In this document: piece after piece, positions 51,942 to 60,463 of the stretch
Layout: every line of letters starts with the position of its first letter
Position numbering within the stretch: the first letter of the stretch is position 1
Origin: Paenibacillus apiarius
GTDB taxonomy: Bacteria > Bacillota > Bacilli > Paenibacillales > Paenibacillaceae
Reading direction: 5' to 3'
Assembly (NCBI RefSeq): GCF_017052585.1
Contig: NZ_JAFFHZ010000001.1
Span: 930,001-994,000, forward strand
DNA: 64,000 bases
Translations under genes and position numbers: made by a program
The notes under the pieces: generated by a model
What the model was told of the DNA's origin: nothing
Databases searched by the model: none
What the model saw: the letters and a program-made list of their open reading frames with translations, nothing else

Positions 51942-54856
51942 ACGCAATCACGTTGTATCCGTCAGCCGCGCCAACGCAGAACGAGGGACAGATCGCCTTG
52001 ATCCTGCATGCGCATTTGCCTTATGTGCGTCACCCGGAGCGGCCGAATTCATTGGAAGAACGCTGGTACTTCGAAGCGATGATGGAAACGTATTTGCCTC
52101 TGATAGACGTCTTTCGCCAGCTCGAGCAAGATAACGTTCCGTTCCGCATTACGATGACGCTGTCGCCCACGCTCCTGTCGATGATGGACGATATGGTGCT
52201 GCAATCCCGATTCGAAGAGCATTTGAAGAACTCCATCCGGCTTGCGCGTTCCGAGACGAAGCGGCTGCACACGGACAACGAGCTGCAGCCCGTCGCCATC
52301 ATGTATCTGGATCGTTGGCTCAAATGGTTGCATTTATATCGCGAATGCAAGGGCCGCGTCATCGAGTGGTTCCGTCATTTTGTCCAAAAAGGATGGCTGG
52401 AATGCATCACCTGCGCCGCCACTCACGCCTTTCTTCCGCTCATCAAGCATCCGGAGATGGCCAGCGCTCAGATTGAAATCGGAGCGCGCGAGCACGAACG
52501 GCTGCTGGGACAACGGCCAGAAGGCATATGGCTGCCGGAATGCGCCTATTCCCCCGAGCTGTCTTCGCTCCTGCGGGCAAGCGGAATCCGGTATTTCATG
52601 GTCGATCAACTTAGCTTGCTGACGGCACAGCCCCGGAAGGATCGGCTTCAATATGCTCCCGTCATGACAGAAGACGGTGTATTCGCCTTTGCCCGGGACC
52701 CGGATTCATCCCGCCAAGTCTGGAGCAGCTATGAAGGCTATCCCGGAGATTGCGATTACCGGGAATATTACCGCGACATCGGCTTTGATTTGGGCTGGAA
52801 TAACGAAGAGGAATGGAATTATATCCGCCCCTATATATTGGAGGATGGAGCAAGGCTGAACACGGGCATGAAATACTACCGCATTACAGGAGCGGGCTCT
52901 GACAAAACTCCCTACCGTTTGGATTGGGCTCTGCGCAAGGTGCGGGAGCACGCCAAGCATTTCCTGGACAGCCGGGAGCGCCAGCTCGTTCAGGCGCAGA
53001 CATGGATGGATCGGGCGCCCCTTGTCGTCTGCCCCTATGACGCAGAATTGTTCGGTCATTGGTGGTTTGAAGGACCGCTGTGGATTGAAGCCCTGTTCCG
53101 CGAGCAGCATGCCCGCCGGGAACGGAATAAGCAGCGGACGAAATTCGTCGCGCCAAGCGATTATATTGCGGCCTATCCGGCCAGCGAACAGGCGGATCTG
53201 TCCTTCAGCAGCTGGGGGCGGGGCGGATATGCCGACGTATGGCTGCAAGAGCGCAACGATTGGATATATAAGCATCTTCATCATGCGGAAGATCGGCTAT
53301 TGCATCATGCGCAGCGGCTGCAGGGCAGCTGGGGGTTCACACCGGTTCAAGAACGAATCATGAATAGGGCGTTGAAGGAATGGATGCTCGCTGCCAGCAG
53401 TGACTGGGCGTTCATCCTGGATGCCGGCACCGTGACGGAATACGCCGCAGGACGGACCCGGCAGCATCTCGGGCGCTGTCATTTGCTGCTCGATATGCTC
53501 GAACAAAAGGTTTATGACCAGGTTCAGCTGCAACAAATGGAGGCGGAATATCCCTGCTTCGAGACAGCCGATTATCGCCTTCTGCTTTCGGGCCCGGGCT
53601 ACAGCGCGACGGGCAAGGCTGACACGCCGTCATACACCGCTTTCCAGCCGTCCGCTTTCACCCCTGCTGCAAATCCCAGAGCCAAGGTCATTCTCATGCT
53701 GGCATGGGAGTTCCCGCCTCTCGTCGTAGGCGGCTTATCCCGGGCCGTGTACGATCTGTCCCGCCATTTGGCGGAGAAGCAGTGCGACGTCCATGTGGTC
53801 ACGCGCGAAGTCCCGGACGCTCCATCCTATGAGTTGATGGATGGCGTGCATGTGCACCGCGTCGCGCTTATCCATTCGGTCACTCCTTTCGGCTTTATGG
53901 ATTGGGTATTCCAGATGAACGCGGCCATGTCCGACGGAGTAGATGCGCTGGTCAGCAAAGGGCTGGCCTTCGATTTCCTTCATGCCCACGATTGGCTCGT
54001 CTATCCTGCTGCCCAAGACATAAAGCAAGCATTCGGCTGTCCGCTCATCGTAACCATTCACGCGACCGAGCACGGGCGCAATCACGGCCGGATTCAAGGC
54101 GAGCTGCCACAGCGCATTCATGAGATGGAATACCGGCTTGCCGAAGAAGCAGAACATGTCATTGTCTGCAGCAACTCCATGGTGCAGGAGGTCGAGCAGA
54201 TCTTTTCCCTGCCGCGCCGCAAAATTACGATGATTCCGAATGGTGTCGAACTTGGAGCGGAGCCGGCTGCGATACAAAACTTGTCAAAATCAACCGTTCC
54301 CGCATCAGAACCTCCGCTTCTGTTCTATGTAGGACGGCTCGTATACGAAAAAGGAATTCACGTCCTCATCGAAGCGATGCCTCGCATTTTGCATACCGTA
54401 CCAGATGCGAAGCTTATTATCGCTGGTACCGGTCCGATGAAGCAGGAACTTGAGCGCCAGGTTCAAGCCATAGGTTTGGCGGAGCATGTGCACTTTGCCG
54501 GATTCGTCCAAGATGAGATGCGGGATGCGCTGATTCAGTCCGCTCGCGTATGTGTTTTTCCGAGTCTATATGAACCGTTCGGTATCGTTGCACTGGAAGC
54601 CATGCGCTTCGGCACGCCGGTTGTCGTGTCCGACACGGGTGGATTGGCAGAGATCGTGGATCATGGCGTTGATGGCTACAAAGCGCTGCCGGGCCATGTT
54701 GAATCCCTCGCTTGGCATATCACCGACATGCTGTCGCATCCGGATCACGCGGCGGAGATGGCTGCCCGAGCGCTCTACAAGGTGCGCACGCAATACGATT
54801 GGAACACGATAGCTGTGTCTACGAGACAAGTATATGAAGGAGTGATCGCTCGATGA
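51938..54856 (+). CDS. Bifunctional GH57 branching enzyme - GT4 glycosyltransferase fusion
   Basis: 972 residues. Residues 1-530 are a GH57 1,4-alpha-glucan branching domain: HAHLPYVRHPE (24-34), GIWLPECAYSPEL with nucleophile Glu201, and PYDAELFGHWWFEGPLW with catalytic Asp368, plus the C-terminal DUF1957 helices. A short linker leads to a GT4 glycosyltransferase (about 582-972): LAWEFPPLVVGGLSRAVYDL, PNGVE, YVGRLVYEKGIHVLIEA, and the E-x7-E motif in YEPFGIVALEAM. Elongation and branching of an alpha-1,4-glucan would thus be joined in one chain. The gene overlaps both neighbours by ATGA. Donor sugar (ADP- or UDP-glucose) cannot be read. Confidence 0.9.
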   Translation: MNAITLYPSAAPTQNEGQIALILHAHLPYVRHPERPNSLEERWYFEAMMETYLPLIDVFRQLEQDNVPFRITMTLSPTLLSMMDDMVLQSRFEEHLKNSIRLARSETKRLHTDNELQPVAIMYLDRWLKWLHLYRECKGRVIEWFRHFVQKGWLECITCAATHAFLPLIKHPEMASAQIEIGAREHERLLGQRPEGIWLPECAYSPELSSLLRASGIRYFMVDQLSLLTAQPRKDRLQYAPVMTEDGVFAFARDPDSSRQVWSSYEGYPGDCDYREYYRDIGFDLGWNNEEEWNYIRPYILEDGARLNTGMKYYRITGAGSDKTPYRLDWALRKVREHAKHFLDSRERQLVQAQTWMDRAPLVVCPYDAELFGHWWFEGPLWIEALFREQHARRERNKQRTKFVAPSDYIAAYPASEQADLSFSSWGRGGYADVWLQERNDWIYKHLHHAEDRLLHHAQRLQGSWGFTPVQERIMNRALKEWMLAASSDWAFILDAGTVTEYAAGRTRQHLGRCHLLLDMLEQKVYDQVQLQQMEAEYPCFETADYRLLLSGPGYSATGKADTPSYTAFQPSAFTPAANPRAKVILMLAWEFPPLVVGGLSRAVYDLSRHLAEKQCDVHVVTREVPDAPSYELMDGVHVHRVALIHSVTPFGFMDWVFQMNAAMSDGVDALVSKGLAFDFLHAHDWLVYPAAQDIKQAFGCPLIVTIHATEHGRNHGRIQGELPQRIHEMEYRLAEEAEHVIVCSNSMVQEVEQIFSLPRRKITMIPNGVELGAEPAAIQNLSKSTVPASEPPLLFYVGRLVYEKGIHVLIEAMPRILHTVPDAKLIIAGTGPMKQELERQVQAIGLAEHVHFAGFVQDEMRDALIQSARVCVFPSLYEPFGIVALEAMRFGTPVVVSDTGGLAEIVDHGVDGYKALPGHVESLAWHITDMLSHPDHAAEMAARALYKVRTQYDWNTIAVSTRQVYEGVIAR

Positions 54857-57285
54857 AAGCCGTCATCATGGCTGGTGGAAAAGGAACACGTCTGCGGCCG
54901 CTTACGCTAAAGACACCGAAACCTATGGTACCGTTATTGAATCGCCCTTGTATGGAATACATTATCGAGCTGTTGAAACGGTACGATATTCACCAGATCG
55001 CGGTCACGGTTCAATACTTGCCCGATGTTATTCGCAGCTATTTCGGAGACGGGTCTGACTTCGGCGTGCAGCTTCATTATTTTGAGGAGAACACTCCGCT
55101 CGGGACAGCCGGAAGCATCAAGAACGCCGCCTCCTTCCTGGATGAGACCTTTATCGTTATTAGCGGCGATGCCTTGACTGATTTCAATTTGCGTCAAGCC
55201 ATCCAATATCATAAGCGGAAGCATGCACTCGCCACGATGATATTGACGCAAGTCCGTTCCCCGTTGGATTACGGTGTAGTCATGACGGATGAAGAGGGGA
55301 AAGTGACTCGCTTTCTGGAAAAGCCCAGCTGGAGCGAAGTGTTCAGCGATACCGTAAATACCGGCATTTACGTGCTGGAGCCTGAAATACTGTCGTGGAT
55401 TCCGGAACGGGAGACCTACGATTTCAGCATGCAGCTCTTCCCTGCTCTGCTGCGGGAGGATAAGCCGCTATATGGTTACGTAGCGAATGGGTACTGGTCG
55501 GATGTCGGCAGCCTGCATCAGTATCGCCAGACACAGTTCGATATGCTTGACCGGAAAGTCGAAGTGCGCATACCGGCTGCCGAGCCGATGCCCGGCTTAT
55601 TCGTAGAGCACGGGGTGCGTCTGCCATCGCGGCTGCGCCTAAGCGGGCCATCTTATATCGGAGCGGGCTGCACGCTGCACCCTTCGTCAGCGGTTGGCCC
55701 ATACACGATTCTCGGCGCGGGAAACGTGATTCATTCGTACAGCTCACTGGAGCGAACGATCGTATGGGATGGCAGCCATATCGGCAGCCACTGCGATATC
55801 CAAGATGCAATCGTGCTGCACCGCACGCTGATTGGCAATGACGTCCATATTCAAGAAGGAGCCGTTATCGGGCACGGCTGCGCGTTGGGAGACAAGTCTC
55901 ATATTCGCCCCCAAGTCAAGTTATGGCCGGACAAAAAGATCCAGCCTCATAGCACGGTCCATACTTCATTGATATGGAGCGAAGAGGCGCCTGCCGCTCT
56001 CTTCGGCGGCAAAGGAATTGTCGGCAGGGCGAATGGAGACATTACCCCCGAATTTGCCGGCAAGCTTGCAGCCGCATATGGCTCCGTTCTCCCCTCCGAC
56101 GCTGCAGTTGTTCTCGGTTCGGGAACGCATCCCTTCGACACGCTATTAAAAAGCGTGTTCGCCGCCGGCCTGCGTTCGCTCGGCATCCACGTCACCGATA
56201 TCGGCGCTGCCTCCATGGAGTGCACCCGCTTTGCTGTGCAGACGCTGAAGGCAGACGGAGCGGTTCACGTGCAGCTCTACGCGGCAAGCAACGATTTGCA
56301 AGCTGAACAGGTCATGATTCAATGGACGGATGCCCAAGGAATGCCGATAGCCAAGGGCCTGGAACGCAAAATTGAGAATGCTTATTTTCAAGAGGATTTT
56401 GCAAGGGGCGCCATCGATCGGGTTGGACGGTGGAAAGGCTATGATCATGCCATTCCGGATTATATCGAAGCGCTGCGCCGTGCGGGTGATTTCGAACTGA
56501 TCCAGGATGCTTGTTTTTCCATCGTCGTACAGTCCACCTCGTCCGAGGCTTCTACAACGGAACGTTTCGCTGCTATGCTGGGCGGAACAAGGGTGCACAC
56601 CCTATCGGCCCAGCCGAATCCGGCAGCGATCATCGAGCATGTCCGCAATATTCAGGCTCAGATTGGCGTCATGTTGAATGAAGACGGCACCTTCCAGCTC
56701 GTTACGGACGAAGGAACGCTCATTCATGAAGACACATTGCTTCCCCTCATCGTGCTCGCCTTGGCGAAGTCAGGTATCCATGCGAGCGTAGGTGTTCCTG
56801 TCAGCGCTCCGGTTACGGTGGAGCAAGTCGCCGCGAACAGCGGCATCCGCATCGTGCGGACGAAGGAGCCGCTGCGCGCCCGTATGGAAGCAACGAACGG
56901 GCTGCCCTTCTCCCCGTTCGCCCATCGTTTGTATGCGGTAGGTCTCATCTTGCAGCTCATGGCAGCTGAGCAGCGATCCTTGCGCGATCTTGTCGCAAGC
57001 ATGCCGTCGGTTCACACGGCGAAGGAGCAAGTCCCTTGCGCCCTGCACGAGAAGGGCGGCATAATGCGGGAGCTGATGGAATGGGTCCGCCGGGAATCGG
57101 TTCAGGCAGAATGTCTGGATGGGGTTCGCATTCAATCCGAAGAAGGCTGGATTCTCATTCAACCGGATCAAGACGAACCGCTGTTTCATATTATCGCGCA
57201 GGCGGAAAGCCCCGCGAAGGCACGCATTTTGGCTCATGAATTTGCAGGGAAATTAACGAATACGCAACCTTTGATAAGGAAGTGA
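54853..57285 (+). CDS. Sugar nucleotidyltransferase fused to a degenerate phosphomutase domain
   Basis: 810 residues. Residues 1-235 are a nucleotidyltransferase (MAGGKGTRLRPLTLKTPKP, GDALTDFN, GYWSDVGS) and 250-370 a left-handed beta helix, as in mannose-1-phosphate guanylyltransferase. Residues 385-810 have the phosphomannomutase/phosphoglucomutase fold (GIVGRANGDITPEFAGKLA), but the catalytic TASHNP is replaced by YAASND (476-481) and the metal loop DGDADR by NEDGTF (609-614). The mutase domain is therefore probably inactive and structural or regulatory. It should supply an activated sugar for the GT4 domain encoded upstream. Substrate (glucose or mannose) uncertain. Confidence 0.88.
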   Translation: MKAVIMAGGKGTRLRPLTLKTPKPMVPLLNRPCMEYIIELLKRYDIHQIAVTVQYLPDVIRSYFGDGSDFGVQLHYFEENTPLGTAGSIKNAASFLDETFIVISGDALTDFNLRQAIQYHKRKHALATMILTQVRSPLDYGVVMTDEEGKVTRFLEKPSWSEVFSDTVNTGIYVLEPEILSWIPERETYDFSMQLFPALLREDKPLYGYVANGYWSDVGSLHQYRQTQFDMLDRKVEVRIPAAEPMPGLFVEHGVRLPSRLRLSGPSYIGAGCTLHPSSAVGPYTILGAGNVIHSYSSLERTIVWDGSHIGSHCDIQDAIVLHRTLIGNDVHIQEGAVIGHGCALGDKSHIRPQVKLWPDKKIQPHSTVHTSLIWSEEAPAALFGGKGIVGRANGDITPEFAGKLAAAYGSVLPSDAAVVLGSGTHPFDTLLKSVFAAGLRSLGIHVTDIGAASMECTRFAVQTLKADGAVHVQLYAASNDLQAEQVMIQWTDAQGMPIAKGLERKIENAYFQEDFARGAIDRVGRWKGYDHAIPDYIEALRRAGDFELIQDACFSIVVQSTSSEASTTERFAAMLGGTRVHTLSAQPNPAAIIEHVRNIQAQIGVMLNEDGTFQLVTDEGTLIHEDTLLPLIVLALAKSGIHASVGVPVSAPVTVEQVAANSGIRIVRTKEPLRARMEATNGLPFSPFAHRLYAVGLILQLMAAEQRSLRDLVASMPSVHTAKEQVPCALHEKGGIMRELMEWVRRESVQAECLDGVRIQSEEGWILIQPDQDEPLFHIIAQAESPAKARILAHEFAGKLTNTQPLIRK

Positions 57286-57289
57286 TGAC

Positions 57290-59272
57290 GTGCCTAGACA
57301 TCTCGTCGTAGGAAACGGAAAATTCCTGGTCAACTTGGATGAGCATACCTATATACGTGATGTCTACTTCCCTTATGTAGGCCAATTAAATCACGTAGGA
57401 GGTTATCGCTGCCGTGTCGGCGTATGGGTGGATGGGCAATTCAGTTGGTTGGATAACCCGGAGTGGAGCTTTCGCTTAGGTTATGTCGAGGAATCCCTCG
57501 TTACGGACGTGACAGCCGATCATCCCCGATTAGGGCTGACCTTGTTTATGAATGATGCCGTCCATCAGCGCGACACCATTTTTCTCAAACGAATCCGCAT
57601 CGTCAACCACCTGCCCTTTGCGCGTGAAATCCGCCTGTTCTTCCATCAAGATTTGGTCATCAATGAAACGGAAGTGGGCGATACCGCGGTGTACTACCCG
57701 AATAACGGAACCCTTTTTCATTATAAGAAGGACCGCTACTTCATGTTCAACGGCATAAGCTCTTGGCGGGATGGCACACTCGAAGGGATCTATGAATATT
57801 CGACCGGCATTAAAAGGTTTCACCACGCGGAGGGCACGTGGAAGGATGCCGAAGACGGACAGCTGATGGGAAATGACATTGCCCAAGGGTCTGTAGACAG
57901 CACCTTCAGCTTGCGTACCGAAGTGCCGGCTGCCGGTGAACAGACAGCCTACTATTGGTTCGGCGCCGGGACTAATTTGAAAGAGGTCGTGCGGCTCAAT
58001 GAATATGTTCGCAGCAGTCACCCTGAGCAACTTATCGAGAGGGTAAGCACCTATTGGAAGCGCTGGGTGAACAAACAAAGCCGGTCCTTTGCGAATCTTG
58101 AACCTGAGCTGATTCGCCTCTATAAGCAAAGTCTGCTTATCGTGCGCTCTCAGACGGACGTGAACGGCGCCATCATCGCGGCGAACGATACGGATATTAT
58201 GCAGTTCAATCGCGATCATTACAGCTATATGTGGCCGCGTGACGGCGCGCTCGTTGCCCAGGCCATGTCTGCGGCCGGCTATCATGGCATGATTGCGCCT
58301 TTCTTCCGCTTCTGTGCCGAGGCGCTGACTTCCGATGGATATTTGCTTCATAAATATAATCCGGATGGAACAGTCGGTTCGAGCTGGCACCCTTACGTTC
58401 ATGACGGCAAGCAGCAGCTGCCGATTCAAGAGGATGAGACGGCGCTTGTCCTGTACGCCCTATGGCAAGATTACGAGCAGCACGGGGATATTGAAATGGC
58501 GCAATCGCTCTATCAGACGCTCATCCGGCAAGCCGCAAGATTTCTTCTCCAATACCGTGATGCGCATCTGGGACTGCCGCTTCCAAGCTATGATTTATGG
58601 GAGGAACGGTACGGGATATTCACGTTTACCGCCTCCGCCGTATATGGCGGCCTTGCCGCAGCCTCGAAGTTCGCTGCATTATTCGGGGATGACGAGCGGG
58701 CGCAGCGGTACAATCAAGCTGCGGAAGAGATTCGAATCGGAATCATGACCCATTTATGGAATGAAGAGGAACAACGCTTCGCACGCGGCTTATATCGTCA
58801 CGACGGCCAGTGGACGCAGGACACGACACCGGAAAGCAGCATCTTCGGCATCTATGCCTTCGGTGTGCTGCCGGCGGACGACGCGCGCGTATTGTCCACG
58901 ATGCGGTCATTAAGAGAAAGGCTCTCCATTCGAAGCGGCACGGGAGGCATTGCCCGCTACTATCGCGATTATTACTTCCAACGCTGCTCCGATATGAGTG
59001 TTGCTCCGGGTAATCCGTGGATCATATGTACGTTATGGTTCGCCAACTATGACATCGAGCTGGCCTCAACGCTCACCCAGTTGGAGCAAGCCCATGACAC
59101 GCTGCGATGGGTCGAAGCGCATAGCCTGTCAAGCGGACTTCTATCCGAGCAGCTTGATCCGTTTGACGGCAGTCCCGTCTCGGTCGCGCCGCTAACGTGG
59201 TCGCATGCCACTTACGTGGACACTGTGCTCAAGTACTTGGCCAAGTATGAACAATTGAGCAATGACCCATAA
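57290..59272 (+). CDS. Intracellular GH15 glucoamylase-like hydrolase
   Basis: 660 residues from GTG 57290 with AAGGAAG upstream, four bases after the previous stop. An N-terminal beta-sandwich (1-260) precedes the (alpha/alpha)6 barrel, with NRDHYSYMWPRDGALVAQAM, general acid Glu438 in DLWEERYG and general base Glu620 in LLSEQLDP. No signal peptide, so it acts in the cytoplasm. It would trim or degrade the alpha-glucan made by the genes upstream, or split trehalose-type sugars, as some GH15 members do. Confidence 0.92.
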   Translation: MPRHLVVGNGKFLVNLDEHTYIRDVYFPYVGQLNHVGGYRCRVGVWVDGQFSWLDNPEWSFRLGYVEESLVTDVTADHPRLGLTLFMNDAVHQRDTIFLKRIRIVNHLPFAREIRLFFHQDLVINETEVGDTAVYYPNNGTLFHYKKDRYFMFNGISSWRDGTLEGIYEYSTGIKRFHHAEGTWKDAEDGQLMGNDIAQGSVDSTFSLRTEVPAAGEQTAYYWFGAGTNLKEVVRLNEYVRSSHPEQLIERVSTYWKRWVNKQSRSFANLEPELIRLYKQSLLIVRSQTDVNGAIIAANDTDIMQFNRDHYSYMWPRDGALVAQAMSAAGYHGMIAPFFRFCAEALTSDGYLLHKYNPDGTVGSSWHPYVHDGKQQLPIQEDETALVLYALWQDYEQHGDIEMAQSLYQTLIRQAARFLLQYRDAHLGLPLPSYDLWEERYGIFTFTASAVYGGLAAASKFAALFGDDERAQRYNQAAEEIRIGIMTHLWNEEEQRFARGLYRHDGQWTQDTTPESSIFGIYAFGVLPADDARVLSTMRSLRERLSIRSGTGGIARYYRDYYFQRCSDMSVAPGNPWIICTLWFANYDIELASTLTQLEQAHDTLRWVEAHSLSSGLLSEQLDPFDGSPVSVAPLTWSHATYVDTVLKYLAKYEQLSNDP

Positions 59273-59292
59273 CACGTGCTCACCCGATCTAC

Positions 59293-59324
59293 AAAGCCCC
59301 GGCGGAATGATCCGCCGGGGCTTT
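59293..59324. terminator. Terminator at the end of the glucan operon
   Basis: Perfect 14-base stem AAAGCCCCGGCGGA with loop ATGA, T-rich after it; also usable by the convergent peroxiredoxin gene. Confidence 0.92.
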
Positions 59325-59361
59325 GCTATGTTCATTCAATTGGATGCGTCAAGCGCACTGC

Positions 59362-59910
59362 TTACTTCGCAACCAAATGCTTGTCGCCTGGTTTCCAGTT
59401 AATTGGGCACAAACCGCCGGATTGCAATGCTTGCAATACGCGGAGTGTCTCTTCAACACTGCGGCCAACGTTGTTATGGTTAACGACTTGGTATTTCACT
59501 TCGCCTTCCGGATCGATGATGAACAGACCGCGAAGCGCAACGCCATCTTCTTCAATAAGGACGCCGTAATCGCGCGCAACATTCTTCGTAATGTCGGAAG
59601 CAAGCGGGAAGTTCAACTTGCCGAGGCCATTGTCTTCTTTCGGTGTGTTGATCCAAGCGCGGTGGCTGTGGATGGAGTCAACCGAAACACCGACGATTTC
59701 TGTATCCAATTTCTTGAATTCTTCAGCCGCATCGCTCAATGCAGTAATTTCAGTCGGGCACACGAATGTGAAATCAAGCGGATAGAAGAACAGAACCAAC
59801 CATTTTCCGCGATAATCGGACAAATTTACTGCACCAAAGTTTTGTCCATCGCCATTTACTGTCTCCATGTTGAATTCTGGAGCGGGTCTGCCAACTAAAC
59901 GTTCTGCCAT
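59362..59910 (-). CDS. Typical 2-Cys peroxiredoxin (AhpC/Prx)
   Basis: 182 residues. Peroxidatic Cys51 is in DFTFVCPTE and the resolving Cys168 in GGLCPINWKPG, the typical 2-Cys pair; the length matches Prx of Firmicutes. It reduces hydrogen peroxide and organic hydroperoxides, recharged by thioredoxin or AhpF (no ahpF adjacent). AAGGAGG precedes the ATG. A PerR-type box lies directly upstream of its promoter. Confidence 0.95.
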   Translation of the reverse strand: MAERLVGRPAPEFNMETVNGDGQNFGAVNLSDYRGKWLVLFFYPLDFTFVCPTEITALSDAAEEFKKLDTEIVGVSVDSIHSHRAWINTPKEDNGLGKLNFPLASDITKNVARDYGVLIEEDGVALRGLFIIDPEGEVKYQVVNHNNVGRSVEETLRVLQALQSGGLCPINWKPGDKHLVAK

Positions 59911-59994
59911 GTCGAATTCCTCCTTGAACTATATCAATAATAATGATTCACACGAGTTAATAGGCTAGTTGCTGTGGAACAACTTCCATATTGA

Positions 59995-60040
59995 ATGTTA
60001 TCATTCGATAATAATGATGTCAAGATTATAATCATTATTT
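59995..60040 (-). promoter_or_regulatory. Peroxiredoxin promoter with PerR box
   Basis: Minus-strand TTGACA (60023-60018), 17-base spacer, TAACAT (60000-59995). Directly upstream, TTATAATCATTATTT (60026-60040) matches the PerR box TTATAATNATTATAA at 13 of 15 positions. Predicts induction by peroxide. Confidence 0.7.
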
Positions 60041-60349
60041 ATTAATATTAATTATAAAATATGGCTGAATTGCGAATCATTCTCAGTACAACTTGCAATG
60101 CCTCCATATTATATCATTTCTACGCCCTTATATCCCTCTCCTGCTTGCAGCCGATGCAAATTTTTGTGCGGAACGTTAATTTTTTGTGAATTCGCAGAAC
60201 GGCGCATAGCGTAAACACCTATAACACCTCTTGGCTTCGTTCTCCCCTTCAATCAGAAGCTGCCTCCCCTTTTGTAATATTAATGCATCTCCCGCCTCAT
60301 TTACGCACAAAAAGCCACCGATTTGTTAGAGCATCCGGTGTCTGGAGCC
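60041..60349. other. Intergenic region between peroxiredoxin and alkaline phosphatase
   Basis: No gene. Holds TCTCCCCTTCAATCAGA (60241-60257), the third copy of the motif at 14662 and 36443, and AT-rich sequence otherwise. Confidence 0.4.
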
Positions 60350-60425
60350 ATTACAAAAACTACATATACATTTGAATTTCCGTTTACATTCATTTAACCA
60401 TCACGTGACATTCCCCCTCTACAAT
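60350..60425 (+). promoter_or_regulatory. PhoP-type promoter of the alkaline phosphatase gene
   Basis: TTTACA (60383), TTAACC (60394) and GTGACA (60405) start exactly 11 bases apart, followed 9 bases later by TACAAT (60420-60425). Weaker hexamers continue the phase upstream (TTGAAT 60372, TACATA 60361, ATTACA 60350). This is the TT(A/T/C)ACA direct-repeat layout of PhoP-activated promoters, which lack a normal -35. Predicts induction by phosphate starvation. Confidence 0.75.
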
Positions 60426-60463
60426 AAAGGATGCAAATATATAACCAGTTGGAGGGGTAACTG

